The notes: generated from the letters alone by a model not told the origin. DNA of 19,088 nt from UBA9662 sp002729415 (GCA_002729415.1 PBXZ01000206.1:1-19088), one strand, 5' to 3'. Counted from the first letter of the stretch, positions 8,066 through 16,285 are shown. Made by a program: numbers and translations.

Positions 8066-9007
8066 TTATTCAGTATCCTTCAAGTATTTGTCGAACCATT
8101 GTATTGTTTTTTTCCACATTGTCTCTGAAAGGATATGTCCCGAACCATTCTCTATATAATAGGAGAAATTTTGAGTAGCACCTATATTGGTATAGGCTTG
8201 TGTAATTATCCTCATTCCTGCACGAACATCTTCAATTGGACTCCCTCCATCTAGTTCTCCAAAATTCATATGTAATGGTTTAGGCGCAATTAAGGCAACC
8301 ATATCAGGAGTGTCACCATATTGCTGGACTCTAGGTATAAAGTTTGGAAAACAATGAAGCATGTGTTGGCGTTGAATAGCTGTATAAGTAGGTAAGCAAC
8401 AGTTAGCTACCAGGCATTGCAATCGATCCTCCCATGGCCCGATTAACCAAGTATGTGTTGATCCCATTGAATGACCGTAACAACCGATTTTGTCAGCTTG
8501 GACTTCTGGCCTGCTCACAAGAAAATCAATTGCACGTTTCATATCTAGAATGTTTTTCCAAGCTAGGCACTTGCCTCCCACAATATATCGGAGAAACTCA
8601 AATTCTTCGTACTGGCGATCGTTTAAACTTTCATTCTGTCGTTCTTCAAAACAAATGGCGTCAGGACATAAGACTACATAACCTGCTTTTGCCAAAGCTG
8701 CTCCAGTGTGATGCATCGGATTTCCAGCCAAACCCGCAGGCTCACTCTTACCTAGATGATATTGCCCAGCATGTTGATGCCAAACAGCAACAGCAGGTGC
8801 GGGGTTAGCAGCAGATACACCTTCGGGAATTAACACAAAAGCTGGAACAGCATCATTGGCTTCAGCATCATAATACACAGATTCAATAGTAAAACCATCT
8901 CTTTCCATTATTTGGCGCGAACGAACGTTGAGGTCTTCCACAAGTGGCCATTCCCCACCTAAGCACTTTAATAGCTTGTCACTAAAATCATCTCCAGATA
9001 ATTGCAA
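8066..9007 (-). CDS. alpha/beta hydrolase (dienelactone hydrolase / acetyl-xylan-esterase-like)
   Basis: This 313-residue cytoplasmic hydrolase shows the nucleophile elbow GHSMG with S180, a likely acid in FGELDGGSP (D253) and a C-terminal His in NGSGHIL (H291), completing a Ser-Asp-His triad. The N-terminal part has the AFVLIPEG strand and AVAVWHQHAGQYHLGK, typical of the abhydrolase family near PF12715 and acetyl-xylan esterases, which cleave ester groups from sugars or related molecules. The start is a TTG at 9007 supported by GGAG seven bases upstream; no better ATG or GTG exists. It is the first gene of the minus-strand run leading into the GNAT gene, and it faces away from the dehydratase gene at 9456. 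The exact substrate is unknown. Confidence 0.85.
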   Translation of the reverse strand: MQLSGDDFSDKLLKCLGGEWPLVEDLNVRSRQIMERDGFTIESVYYDAEANDAVPAFVLIPEGVSAANPAPAVAVWHQHAGQYHLGKSEPAGLAGNPMHHTGAALAKAGYVVLCPDAICFEERQNESLNDRQYEEFEFLRYIVGGKCLAWKNILDMKRAIDFLVSRPEVQADKIGCYGHSMGSTHTWLIGPWEDRLQCLVANCCLPTYTAIQRQHMLHCFPNFIPRVQQYGDTPDMVALIAPKPLHMNFGELDGGSPIEDVRAGMRIITQAYTNIGATQNFSYYIENGSGHILSETMWKKTIQWFDKYLKDTE

Positions 9008-9455
9008 CGCTGTTCTCCAGTTTTTTAGCCTTTTAAAATATATTTTCCCATTTCATCAGATTGATTGAATTTATGATACGCGCCGCTTGATATTCCAACT
9101 CCACAACCGTATTTTAAATGACAATCTCACGGCCGGCTTTTAAAACATCTTAATGTCATTAGCGTAATGTCCAAAAACAAACCTTAGCCAACTAGGCCAA
9201 ACCCATGTTTTCCTGTATCCGTTATCATCTGATGGTTATCTTCCTCCGAATGGCGATGAACCTTCCCAGTTGATATTGAGATAAAGATCAGATATGACCT
9301 TAAACGCAATTGCTATAATGAAAGTGTGCTACTTCTTGCGAAAGCCATTTCTCTATGTTAGCATGACCTGGTAAAAACATGCCATATTACTGTCATCTTT
9401 AGTCGCCAAGGTAAAAATTAATTGATTAAAAGTGGAAAGAGAAAAGAGAGTTGAT
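9008..9455. other. divergent intergenic region, no intact gene
   Basis: About 450 bases separate the esterase (minus) from the dehydratase (plus) and should hold both promoters. An A/T-rich block at 9034-9049 could be the esterase -10 region, but no good -35 pairs with it. Short frame pieces on the minus strand look faintly protein-like but are interrupted by stops in every frame, so I do not call a gene. Confidence 0.4.
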
Positions 9456-10565
9456 ATGCCAGTTCAGTCAAAAAATGTAGAAGATAGTGGGTCTCAGATT
9501 AAAGTTACAGGTCTCCATGCTTTTCCAATTGGAGTGAAAGCCTATATCAAGATTGAAACCAATATGGGCATAACGGGTTGGGGGGAGATTAACAATATGG
9601 AAACTCGTGTGGCCTGTAGCCTGGCCGAGTCCCTTTCAGAACTTATTATTGGTGAAAACCCAACTAGGATTGAGCATCACTGGCAACGTCTGTTTCGCGC
9701 CCATCGGAANGTTCGGGGTGGTGGGCTGATGATACATACGATCTCCGCTATTGACATGGCNCTGTGGGATATAGCAGGAAAACTATGGAATGTACCTGTC
9801 TTCCGTCTCCTTGGTGGGCCATGTCGAGATAAGATCTGGATGTATCCNAGCCCAAAAGCAATTAAAACCGGACCTGGTGGATCTCAGTCGTTTTCGGGCA
9901 CGCCAGCTGAGATTGANGCNCTTGTGGANCGGGTACTCCAAGCTCGAAAGCAGGTAGGNGATGATGGTGCTGTTATGTTTGATGCCCATAGCTGTTTGCC
10001 GCCACCAATANTGAGNCAATTTGCTGATCGGTTAGAGTCTAAAGATCTACTTTTTCTAGAAGAAGCATGGGTTCCTGGCAACATCGAAGTTATGAGAAGG
10101 ATAAGAGAATCCGTTTCTGTGCCACTGGCTACAGGCGAACGGGATAGGACTATCTGGGAAGCTCGTGAGATTCTTGAGGCGCAAGTCATTGACATATTGC
10201 AACCGGACTGTGGACATGGAGGTGGCATCAGTCAAATGAAAAAAATCGCAACATTAGCAGAAGCTCACCATGTTCCGTTGGCTCCACACTGTACAATGTC
10301 GGTTTTGGGATTGACTGCTAGCCTTCATGTTGCCGCTTCTATACCATTTTTCTTAATCCATGAAGGGTACAAGAATGTTCTCCCGGAAGATACTGCCCAA
10401 AAAACATGGGAAATGGACGAGGAAGGATATGTATCCTTGCCAGAAGGTCCGGGATTGGGGGTTGAAGTCAACGAAGCTAAAGTCATAGAACTTGGCACAA
10501 ATCCTCCACAGCAGTTTAAGTGGCCAGACAATCGATTGACTGATGGCTCAGTCGCTGATTATTAA
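9456..10565 (+). CDS. enolase-superfamily enzyme, mandelate racemase / galactonate dehydratase-like
   Basis: An N-terminal capping domain is followed by a TIM barrel of the mandelate racemase/muconate lactonizing group. Numbering from an in-frame GTG at 9432, metal ligands are D184 in MFDAH, E210/E211 in FLEEAW and E236 in TGERD. H186 (DxH) and H286 in APHC resemble D-galactonate dehydratase, as do VIDILQPDCGHGGGIS and HTISAIDMxLWDIAGK. The likely reaction is dehydration or epimerisation of an acid sugar through an enolate. I place the start at ATG 9456, preceded by AGAGAG. The stretch between barrel strand 1 (IWMY) and strand 3 (VMFDAH) is about 46 residues, shorter than I expect for DgoD; either the subfamily is compact or helix 1 is missing. 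Several Ns lie within 9709-10016. Confidence 0.87.
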   Translation: MPVQSKNVEDSGSQIKVTGLHAFPIGVKAYIKIETNMGITGWGEINNMETRVACSLAESLSELIIGENPTRIEHHWQRLFRAHRXVRGGGLMIHTISAIDMXLWDIAGKLWNVPVFRLLGGPCRDKIWMYXSPKAIKTGPGGSQSFSGTPAEIXXLVXRVLQARKQVXDDGAVMFDAHSCLPPPIXXQFADRLESKDLLFLEEAWVPGNIEVMRRIRESVSVPLATGERDRTIWEAREILEAQVIDILQPDCGHGGGISQMKKIATLAEAHHVPLAPHCTMSVLGLTASLHVAASIPFFLIHEGYKNVLPEDTAQKTWEMDEEGYVSLPEGPGLGVEVNEAKVIELGTNPPQQFKWPDNRLTDGSVADY

Positions 10566-10571
10566 ACGCTA

Positions 10572-11369
10572 TTATTTCAAAGGTATTACTAGACCATTTT
10601 GAGTTTGAAATTCTACTTCAACATAATTGGTGTTTGCGTATCTATTATCCACGATTTCAAAGTCGCATATTTGATTTGGTAGAAAGATATCATCTGTAAG
10701 CGGCAGTACTTTTCGCGAAATAACGCGGTGGTTTTGATCATATAAAATAGCTGCGACCTCTAGCCCAGCTAAATTAGCATTTGACATATTCTTTACTTTA
10801 CCTTTTATTACGGTATTACGTCTCTGATATTCAAATGAATATTCTCGATCGCTCCAATCCCATTCTAGGATTTTTAGAACGATCAGCCCTTGTCTCACCA
10901 AGTTCTCTTGTTTTATTACCCTGACTTTTTCGATTAAGTCAGGATAAGGATGTTTCGCAGACAGAAAATCTATGAATCTATTTGACTCCTCATACCTGCC
11001 GGTTTGTTGATATCTCATAACCTTATCAAACATATCCTTTACTTCCAACAGTATTTTGTTGTTACGGGTTAAATATGTCGTTGCCTCGCTGATTAACGGA
11101 CTATTCGGAAATTGCTCTGTTAGTTTTTTAAAATAAAAATTTGAAGCTTCATATTCCTTACTCTCCATCTTTTGTTTGCCTAATTGAAAATAGTATTTGG
11201 CAGAACGAATATTGGAACGAGATTTTCTCTGTGGGGTTGGAATATGAATCGCCTTGTCCGGATCTACGTCAACAATACCATATTCTTTCTGGCTATGACA
11301 TCCAGCGATTGACATTATGATCAACAGAGTGACCGGCAGGAAATTTGCAACCACATTAAAATACAACAT
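10572..11369 (-). CDS. lipoprotein with TPR-like helical region and beta-sandwich C-terminus (paralog of the next gene)
   Basis: This 265-residue protein begins with a signal peptide ending in the lipobox SIAGC (lipidated Cys 24), so it is membrane-anchored outside the cytoplasm. Residues about 55-140 are helical and TPR-like (YYFQLGKQKMESKEYEASNF, FPNSPLISEA), recalling BamD/YbgF-type lipoproteins. Residues about 165-265 read as a beta-sandwich of the FxLYD kind (VIKGKVKNMSNANLAGLEV, ILYDQNHRVI). It aligns by eye with the upstream gene (KYY.., SPLI.., then a KxKN strand), but carries an extra helical insert of about 50 residues. It is the last gene of the 16285-10572 run, 18 bases after its paralog, and ends six bases from the convergent dehydratase gene. 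Function unknown. Confidence 0.75.
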   Translation of the reverse strand: MLYFNVVANFLPVTLLIIMSIAGCHSQKEYGIVDVDPDKAIHIPTPQRKSRSNIRSAKYYFQLGKQKMESKEYEASNFYFKKLTEQFPNSPLISEATTYLTRNNKILLEVKDMFDKVMRYQQTGRYEESNRFIDFLSAKHPYPDLIEKVRVIKQENLVRQGLIVLKILEWDWSDREYSFEYQRRNTVIKGKVKNMSNANLAGLEVAAILYDQNHRVISRKVLPLTDDIFLPNQICDFEIVDNRYANTNYVEVEFQTQNGLVIPLK

Positions 11370-11387
11370 AATTATAAAATCTGGACT

Positions 11388-12086
11388 CTATTCTAGACGG
11401 TCTGGCACACTCTTAAATAAATCGCGAGTCTTTTTTTGGTCTAAATCTTTGTCTTTACCTTGCCATGTTTTTTTTACTTCCTTATTATTAGTAGATGGAA
11501 AGGTAGGAACCTTACTTCCTCTTGAGTGAAATTCAATAGCAGCCTTACTAATAGTTGGATTATAGCGCGGAAACATGCGAAAAGTATAAACATGATTTGC
11601 AGATATTGGATCAGCATCAATAGGAATACGCATAGATGAGATCAGGGAATTGTTATGATTATACAAGGTCAAAATGACATCAACATTCGGTATTTTTTTA
11701 TTTAGCAAGTTCTTGATTTTGCCTTCGCAAAATACTGTTTGGGAGTCCTGTAATAAGTTACAAGACCAACCTATTACCTCTATTGAGGCTAACTTTTTCT
11801 TCGCATTTCGCTGACTTATACTTTGGTCCATAAACGCTAGGTCCGCATTATTCTTCTTTGAAAGGGTACTAGCATTAGGTATCAGTGGACTCCGCGGATA
11901 TTCTGAAACTAGAGTTGCTATGTATTGGTTGGACAGGCCATAATGCTTGTTCGTTCTAGCCTCTGTAGCCATGTGGTAATAGTACTTGTCAGTTTTGACA
12001 CCGATAGATTCCAAGTTTACCCCACAACCGAGAATTGCCACCACGCTAATGGGAACTATCGCGGCAATTGCGAAAAGCCTCAACAT
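11388..12086 (-). CDS. lipoprotein, paralog of the downstream lipoprotein
   Basis: This 232-residue protein has a signal peptide with lipobox AILGC (Cys 21). The helical part begins KYYYHMATEARTNKHYGLSN and includes EYPRSPLIPNAS, matching the downstream protein position by position. A beta domain follows (EGKIKNLLNKKIPNVDVIL, LYNHNNSLISSMRI). Two cysteines, WSC and VFC (about 14 residues apart), could form a disulfide. A Lys-rich tail (KEVKKTW, KDKDLDQKK) is absent from the paralog. The gene starts 26 bases after the MFS transporter stop, and a 7-bp A/T hairpin lies in that gap. The tandem arrangement shows a gene duplication. I do not recognise the family, so any role in envelope lipid or transport is inference from position only. 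Confidence 0.75.
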   Translation of the reverse strand: MLRLFAIAAIVPISVVAILGCGVNLESIGVKTDKYYYHMATEARTNKHYGLSNQYIATLVSEYPRSPLIPNASTLSKKNNADLAFMDQSISQRNAKKKLASIEVIGWSCNLLQDSQTVFCEGKIKNLLNKKIPNVDVILTLYNHNNSLISSMRIPIDADPISANHVYTFRMFPRYNPTISKAAIEFHSRGSKVPTFPSTNNKEVKKTWQGKDKDLDQKKTRDLFKSVPDRLE

Positions 12087-12092
12087 TCTTTA

Positions 12093-12112
12093 TATATACC
12101 TATTTGTATATA
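12093..12112. promoter_or_regulatory. small A/T-rich hairpin between MFS and lipoprotein genes
   Basis: Perfect 7-bp inverted repeat TATATAC/GTATATA with a six-base loop (12100-12105). It sits between the MFS stop codon and the lipoprotein ATG and overlaps the place where a ribosome-binding site would be. It could tune translation of the first lipoprotein, or simply be chance in A/T-rich DNA. Confidence 0.25.
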
Positions 12113-13513
12113 CTAACCAAAATTGTTTTCATGGCCTGAACGGATGATTTCTTCTAACCGACAAGCCATAATGAGAGCTACACCACTAGAAACAATCGAA
12201 ATCATAAAAAGTCCTTTATAACCAATAAATGGTACCAAAAGTCCACCAATCGCTGGTACAAAGCTGACCAAAACGAGGACAGTATTCATAAAGCCGATGT
12301 AAGTTGGACGGCTCAATTCTGGCGAAATATTGAGCATATACGTCATGAATCCAACCATAACACCATTAGTTGTAATTCCCCCAACCGCAAAAACTAAATA
12401 GTAGTACGAGAGCTGTAAATCTTTTGGTAAAGCAATACTGGATAATGCGACAAACGATGGGAGGCAAAATAACCCGGATGTGATAACCAGGATCGATCTT
12501 GTTCCATACTTCTCTCCAACGTATCCCCAAAATACATTTGACACTATACCAGCTAAAGCTCCGACAGCCAGGAAATAACCGACTGTTAATTCTGGAACGC
12601 CCAGCTTTTGTATTGCGTATGGGGCATAAAAAGGTGCAGCTATCCCGGAGAAGTGGCCTGAAATACGAAACCAAATGAACCGACGATAATGAATATCTGT
12701 TTTAAAAATATGTAGACCCTGTTTGAGCTGGTTCCATATTGGTTGACGTTCATTTTTTACNGGATGAATNGGTTCACGAATATTGGCAAAGACAGCAAAT
12801 GCGACAGTTGCTGAAANTGTTGTACAGAAAAACAGAACCGCGTAATTATAGGGAAATGCTAACCTCGAATTCTCCCAGCTTGGACCGAACCCAAATTTTT
12901 TCGCGTACTCCAACCAGAACGGGGCACCATTTTCTGGATCAAAAAGCATATAGGTAACGAAGAAAACTCCAATCAACGCCTCGAAGGCACGGCCGACTAA
13001 CTGCCGCAAGCTAAAGAAGCGNGCTCTTCTTTCAGGTCGNATTGATTTGGAGATGATNTCCATATATGGAATCGTNGACACCCCCATTGACGAAGCCGCG
13101 AGAAAGTAAAAGACCAGAAAGACAGTTGCCAGTAACAAATAATTCTGAGTGGAAATGAAGAATGTTCCAAGGCAGATAACAACCCAGCAGAATACNCGNC
13201 AACTCATACCCAAAATGTAGAATGGGAGTTTTCGNGGACGATGTTCAATTAGGTTTGAAACCAAGAATTGTGGCCACATCCACCCGGTAGTCATTAACGA
13301 TCCCGTTACACCAACAAGGAAATTGTTTTGGGTGAGTTTATAAATAAAGGNAGCCAATACAGTTGTAGGATCGGTAAAGGCGAAGGAGATGCGTATGAGT
13401 ATCCCTTGAGCTAAGGCAATGCCAAAATTGTACTTTTGATTCTTTTTTGTGTTATGAGTCTGGTATTCTACTAAATCTGTTGGAACAAGTAAATCTGTTG
13501 GAACAAGCTTCAT
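12113..13513 (-). CDS. major facilitator superfamily (MFS) transporter
   Basis: A 466-residue polytopic membrane protein with about 12 hydrophobic segments. Recognisable parts include GVTGSLMTTGWMWPQF in the first half, RPERRxRFFSLRQLVG after the TM4-5 region, a central cytoplasmic loop (ERQPIWNQLKQGLHIFK), and GALAGIVSNVFWGYVGEKYGT, the second-half counterpart of the MFS loop 2-3 signature. Substrate is unknown. The position (84 bases after an SDR, 26 bases before two lipoproteins, downstream of a probable ether-lipid synthase) makes a lipid-related or precursor substrate worth considering, but the fold alone does not show this. The extreme N-terminus contains a duplicated LVPTDL encoded by an 18-bp tandem repeat. 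The ribosome-binding site before the ATG at 13513 is weak. Confidence 0.88.
   Translation of the reverse strand: MKLVPTDLLVPTDLVEYQTHNTKKNQKYNFGIALAQGILIRISFAFTDPTTVLAXFIYKLTQNNFLVGVTGSLMTTGWMWPQFLVSNLIEHRXRKLPFYILGMSXXVFCWVVICLGTFFISTQNYLLLATVFLVFYFLAASSMGVXTIPYMXIISKSXRPERRXRFFSLRQLVGRAFEALIGVFFVTYMLFDPENGAPFWLEYAKKFGFGPSWENSRLAFPYNYAVLFFCTTXSATVAFAVFANIREXIHXVKNERQPIWNQLKQGLHIFKTDIHYRRFIWFRISGHFSGIAAPFYAPYAIQKLGVPELTVGYFLAVGALAGIVSNVFWGYVGEKYGTRSILVITSGLFCLPSFVALSSIALPKDLQLSYYYLVFAVGGITTNGVMVGFMTYMLNISPELSRPTYIGFMNTVLVLVSFVPAIGGLLVPFIGYKGLFMISIVSSGVALIMACRLEEIIRSGHENNFG
13473..13508 (-). repeat. 18-bp perfect-but-one tandem duplication at the MFS N-terminus
   Basis: aaatctgttggaacaagt at 13473-13490 is followed directly by aaatctgttggaacaagc at 13491-13508, differing at one base. 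On the coding strand it gives LVPTDL twice. Because the unit is 18 bp it keeps the frame, consistent with replication slippage in a tolerant cytoplasmic tail. Confidence 0.85.
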
Positions 13514-13597
13514 AGAAATAGTGTTTTAAACCTCTTACATATAGATNTGGAGCTTAGACAATTATCGGCATTTTTGATTCGTCTTCATAGATGTCCA

Positions 13598-14407
13598 TTA
13601 TTCACTGTCCTGTTCAAGCATTTTCTGTTTAACGAGAAAATCTACTATCTTAGGATTGATTAAATTCAACCAAGGTAGGGTTTTTAGCTTTNGNGGAATC
13701 ACTAGTTCCTTTTTTCGTTTGCTGATGGCATTTAAAATGGCTTGGCTACATTTTTGGAGCGGAATTGATTCCTGACTATGTTTCCTCGACGAAACGCCGA
13801 TAACGTTTCCGTCTTTTCCAAAAGCATTTTTACGTAAACTGGTTCCTCTCAACCAATGAGGAGTGACAATCAATATATCTATATCATTTTCGGTCAGTTC
13901 CGCCCGTAAAGAAGCGAAGAAACCTTGTATGGCATGTTTAGAAGCTGTATAACCAGTATGAAATGGCACTCCAATTTTTCCCTGAATCGAGGAAATAGCC
14001 ACAATCATTCCCTGACTCTTCCGTAGGTAAGGGAGAGCATAATAAACACAATGCACCGTCCCAAGATAGTTCGTTTCCATAATCTTGCTGAAGACAGAGA
14101 CATCGCAAATATCCTCGAACTTAGCCCACATGCTTACCCCTGCATTGGTAACCAGATAATCCAATGTTCCAAATTGAGAAATCGCTGATGCCATCAGTCG
14201 CTCACAATCGTCAGGCTGGGCTATATCACCAGTTACAATAATAGGANGATCACCTGNTCCTTGGCATAAACTCTCAACTTCTTCTAACCGTTCTTGATTT
14301 CGCGAAAAAAGAACTAAATTNGCNCCCATTTCGGCAAATGCAACTGCCAAGGANGCGCCAAGTCCTGAGGAAGCTCCGGTGATAACCACTGTTTTTTTTT
14401 GTAACAT
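13598..14407 (-). CDS. SDR reductase, DHRS7-like; candidate 1-alkyl-DHAP reductase
   Basis: A 269-residue SDR with TGASSGLG (10-17), TNAG (87-90), SS at 139-140, and the YxxxK pair Y153/K157 (GYTASKHAIQGFF). R36 in FSRNQERL at the end of strand 2 indicates NADP(H). The extended C-terminus and LRKNAFG segment resemble the DHRS7/DHRS7B group of membrane-associated SDRs; DHRS7B is the mammalian acyl/alkyl-DHAP reductase. The gene begins 24 bases after the alkyl-DHAP synthase-like gene on the same strand, so the two are very probably co-transcribed. The natural inference is reduction of the ketone of alkyl-DHAP to alkyl-glycerol-3-phosphate. SDR substrates are hard to read from sequence, so the specific role is moderate confidence while the SDR call is firm. 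No clear ribosome-binding site precedes the ATG. Confidence 0.88.
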   Translation of the reverse strand: MLQKKTVVITGASSGLGXSLAVAFAEMXXNLVLFSRNQERLEEVESLCQGXGDXPIIVTGDIAQPDDCERLMASAISQFGTLDYLVTNAGVSMWAKFEDICDVSVFSKIMETNYLGTVHCVYYALPYLRKSQGMIVAISSIQGKIGVPFHTGYTASKHAIQGFFASLRAELTENDIDILIVTPHWLRGTSLRKNAFGKDGNVIGVSSRKHSQESIPLQKCSQAILNAISKRKKELVIXXKLKTLPWLNLINPKIVDFLVKQKMLEQDSE

Positions 14408-14431
14408 TAATATTTTGTNTTTTTCGTGAAT

Positions 14432-16285
14432 CTAATTTGTCTNAGATGGTTCATANAAAACACCATTTCGGATACCGAACACATTNTTTGGGTCCATGGC
14501 CTTCTTAGANTGATGTAGAACNTGGAAACTATTTCCAGTGTGGACTTGAGGTAGAAATTCCTGCCGGATTTTACCAATACCATGGTGNTGAGAGAGAGAN
14601 CCTCCATTATCTAGAATAACCTGNCGTAGACGGAGCTCAATTTGGTGGTATACCTTATCTGGATCCTTTAAGCCTTTGGTNTAGAATGCCATGGTAAAAT
14701 AGATACATACTCCTGTATGATAGGTTTGCGTCACTCTGTAAGAAAGGTAGGGATTGCCTGGTATCTGATGGGNTTTTGCCTGTCCTTCCAGTTCTTGTTG
14801 AACGGATTGACAGACTTGAAGAACCTTATTCCAAGGTACTGATGTTTCAAACGTTTCTCCCAAAATGTTGAATTGGCCAAAGAAATCCCGAATATAGGCA
14901 ATTCCAAACGTCAAGCTATATCCTCGTTTCCCGTTACTTGCACCNCCACTAATACCCTGATGTTTTTTNGCAATANGGNNGAGANCTTTTTCTTGTTGNT
15001 TAACTTCTTCTTCTGTTCCTTCAATTAGTGCNGTNCAAGCAACCATTTCCANAGGTTGGAATCCTTTAATCCGNAAAAGGAAAAACTTTAANAAGNCACC
15101 GNNGATTCTTTTCCAGAATGTTGGGTTGGGTTTTAGTGCTTGTCCAAATCTAAACTCATTGTTATTGACTANACGNATGCTAGCTGGTANNGTNCCATTC
15201 TGGCGGAGGTCCTTCAAAAAACGAACACCGTGCTCAAANTTNGGAAACACAAGTGATCCGAATTTNCNTGCTTCNGGCTCGAGNTGGATNTTNATNANGG
15301 CCTTNGTGATGATGCCCAAATTGCCTTCNCTACCNAACANGAAANCTTGNGGNCGAATACCAGTGGANTTTCTNGGNGTGATACACTTNGTTTCNATATT
15401 CCCTGTGGGGGTAACAAGTGTTGCCTCAATAACNATATCTTCAATATTNCCGTACNTGTTCTTTTTCATTCCNCTAGCGTTNGTTGCAATCCAGCCNCCA
15501 AGGGTCGANAATTCAATACTGTCNGGATCATGNCCAGAGGTATANCCTTCTNCACNAAGNAGNTTTTCTAGNTGTTTGCCCNNNATTCCAGCNTCAATGC
15601 AGGCNTGNAAATTCTCTTNATCAATCCAGANNATNCGATTCATCCGTTGCATNTCAACNGANACTACCATNCGNTCTTCTTCTGTGGGNATAGCTAANGC
15701 NCCACTAACATTTGTTCCCCCNCCATAAGGTATTAAACACACNTTNTGNTNGTTNGCCAATTNGATAATNNCTTTGACATCCTCTTCACTNTNNGGGAAA
15801 AAAACCAAATCAACAACACGTTCTAAAGATGNNCCNTACANGATNCGGTAAATNTCANCTACNCTCAACTGACCATGGCTATGNACTANCCTGTCTNTCT
15901 CATNAATNGANAATTGNTCGGNNTNNAATTGGGTTTCGACTGCTTNNAAGAAGTNGTCTTCAATATTAGNCTNTGGAATATNATGNGTTTGGTTNCCNNC
16001 NACNATATCTTCCGGNCGAATTGAAAAACCCANCATCTCTTCGACAAACGGTACTANGTNTGGCATNCGGAANCCNGAGATTGGATAGCGGTTGCCAGTG
16101 ACTTTGACACTTCTCGGATCATCGAACTCNAACCGAGTATCAACATAGCCCCATTTATGAAGGTATCTTTCTGCTTCCGAAAGGTCATAGTAGGCTTCCN
16201 GTTTTGCNGTGGAGCGCTTNGATGTAAGGATCAAAAGCAACAAAACGATTGCGGCAATAGCAACNATNAGACTAGGAACTAGCAT
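14432..16285 (-). CDS. FAD-linked oxidase-family enzyme, alkyldihydroxyacetonephosphate synthase (AGPS)-like
   Basis: I start at ATG 16285, with GGGAG nine bases upstream, giving an N-terminal membrane segment (about VAIAAIVLLLLILT). A PCMH-type FAD domain follows: PYGGGTNVSGA near 15710-15740, DPDSIEFSTLGGWIATNA, and GSEGNLGII near 15300-15330. The C-terminal FAD-oxidase domain has YSLTFGIAYIRDFF and ends with SLSHHHGIGKIRQE near 14570-14610 and DPxNVFGIRNG. The triple-His HHGIGK element and AYIRD are characteristic of alkyl-DHAP synthase, which swaps the acyl chain of acyl-DHAP for a fatty alcohol to make the ether bond. Lactate/glycolate oxidases of the same superfamily lack this combination. 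About 125 Ns fall in 14941-16080, mostly at third codon positions, so the Xs there are largely resolvable residues. Confidence 0.85.
   Translation of the reverse strand: MLVPSXXVAIAAIVLLLLILTXKRSXAKXEAYYDLSEAERYLHKWGYVDTRXEFDDPRSVKVTGNRYPIXXFXMPXXVPFVEEMXGFSIXPEDXXXXNQXHXIPXXNIEDXFXXAVETQXXXXQXXIXEXDRXXHSHGQLXVXXIYXIXXXXSLERVVDLVFFXXSEEDVKXIIXLXNXXXVCLIPYXGGTNVSXXLAXPTEEXXMVXXVXMQRMNXXXWIDXENXXACIXAGXXGKXLEXXLXXEXYTSXHDXDSIEXSTLXGWIAXNAXGMKKNXYXNIEDXVIEATLVTPTGNXEXKCIXXRXSTGIXXQXFXXGXEGNLGIIXKAXXXIXLEXEAXKFGSLVFXXFEHGVRFLKDLRQNXXXPASXRXVNNNEFRFGQALKPNPTFWKRIXGXXLKFFLXRIKGFQPXEMVAXXALIEGTEEEVXQQEKXLXXIXKKHQGISXGASNGKRGYSLTFGIAYIRDFFGQFNILGETFETSVPWNKVLQVCQSVQQELEGQAKXHQIPGNPYLSYRVTQTYHTGVCIYFTMAFXTKGLKDPDKVYHQIELRLXQVILDNGXSLSXHHGIGKIRQEFLPQVHTGNSFXVLHXSKKAMDPXNVFGIRNGVXYEPSXTN

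Noticed and set aside
8434..8808. 124-codon plus-strand open frame inside the esterase gene
   Set aside because: It lies wholly antisense to a hydrolase with an intact catalytic motif and has no recognisable domain; it is a shadow frame.
9008..9455. Minus-strand pieces resembling a decayed oxidoreductase (for example DVLKAGREIVI before a stop, and CGVGISSGAYHKF)
   Set aside because: The pieces are short, lie in different frames with several stops between them, and match no family pattern over more than a dozen residues.
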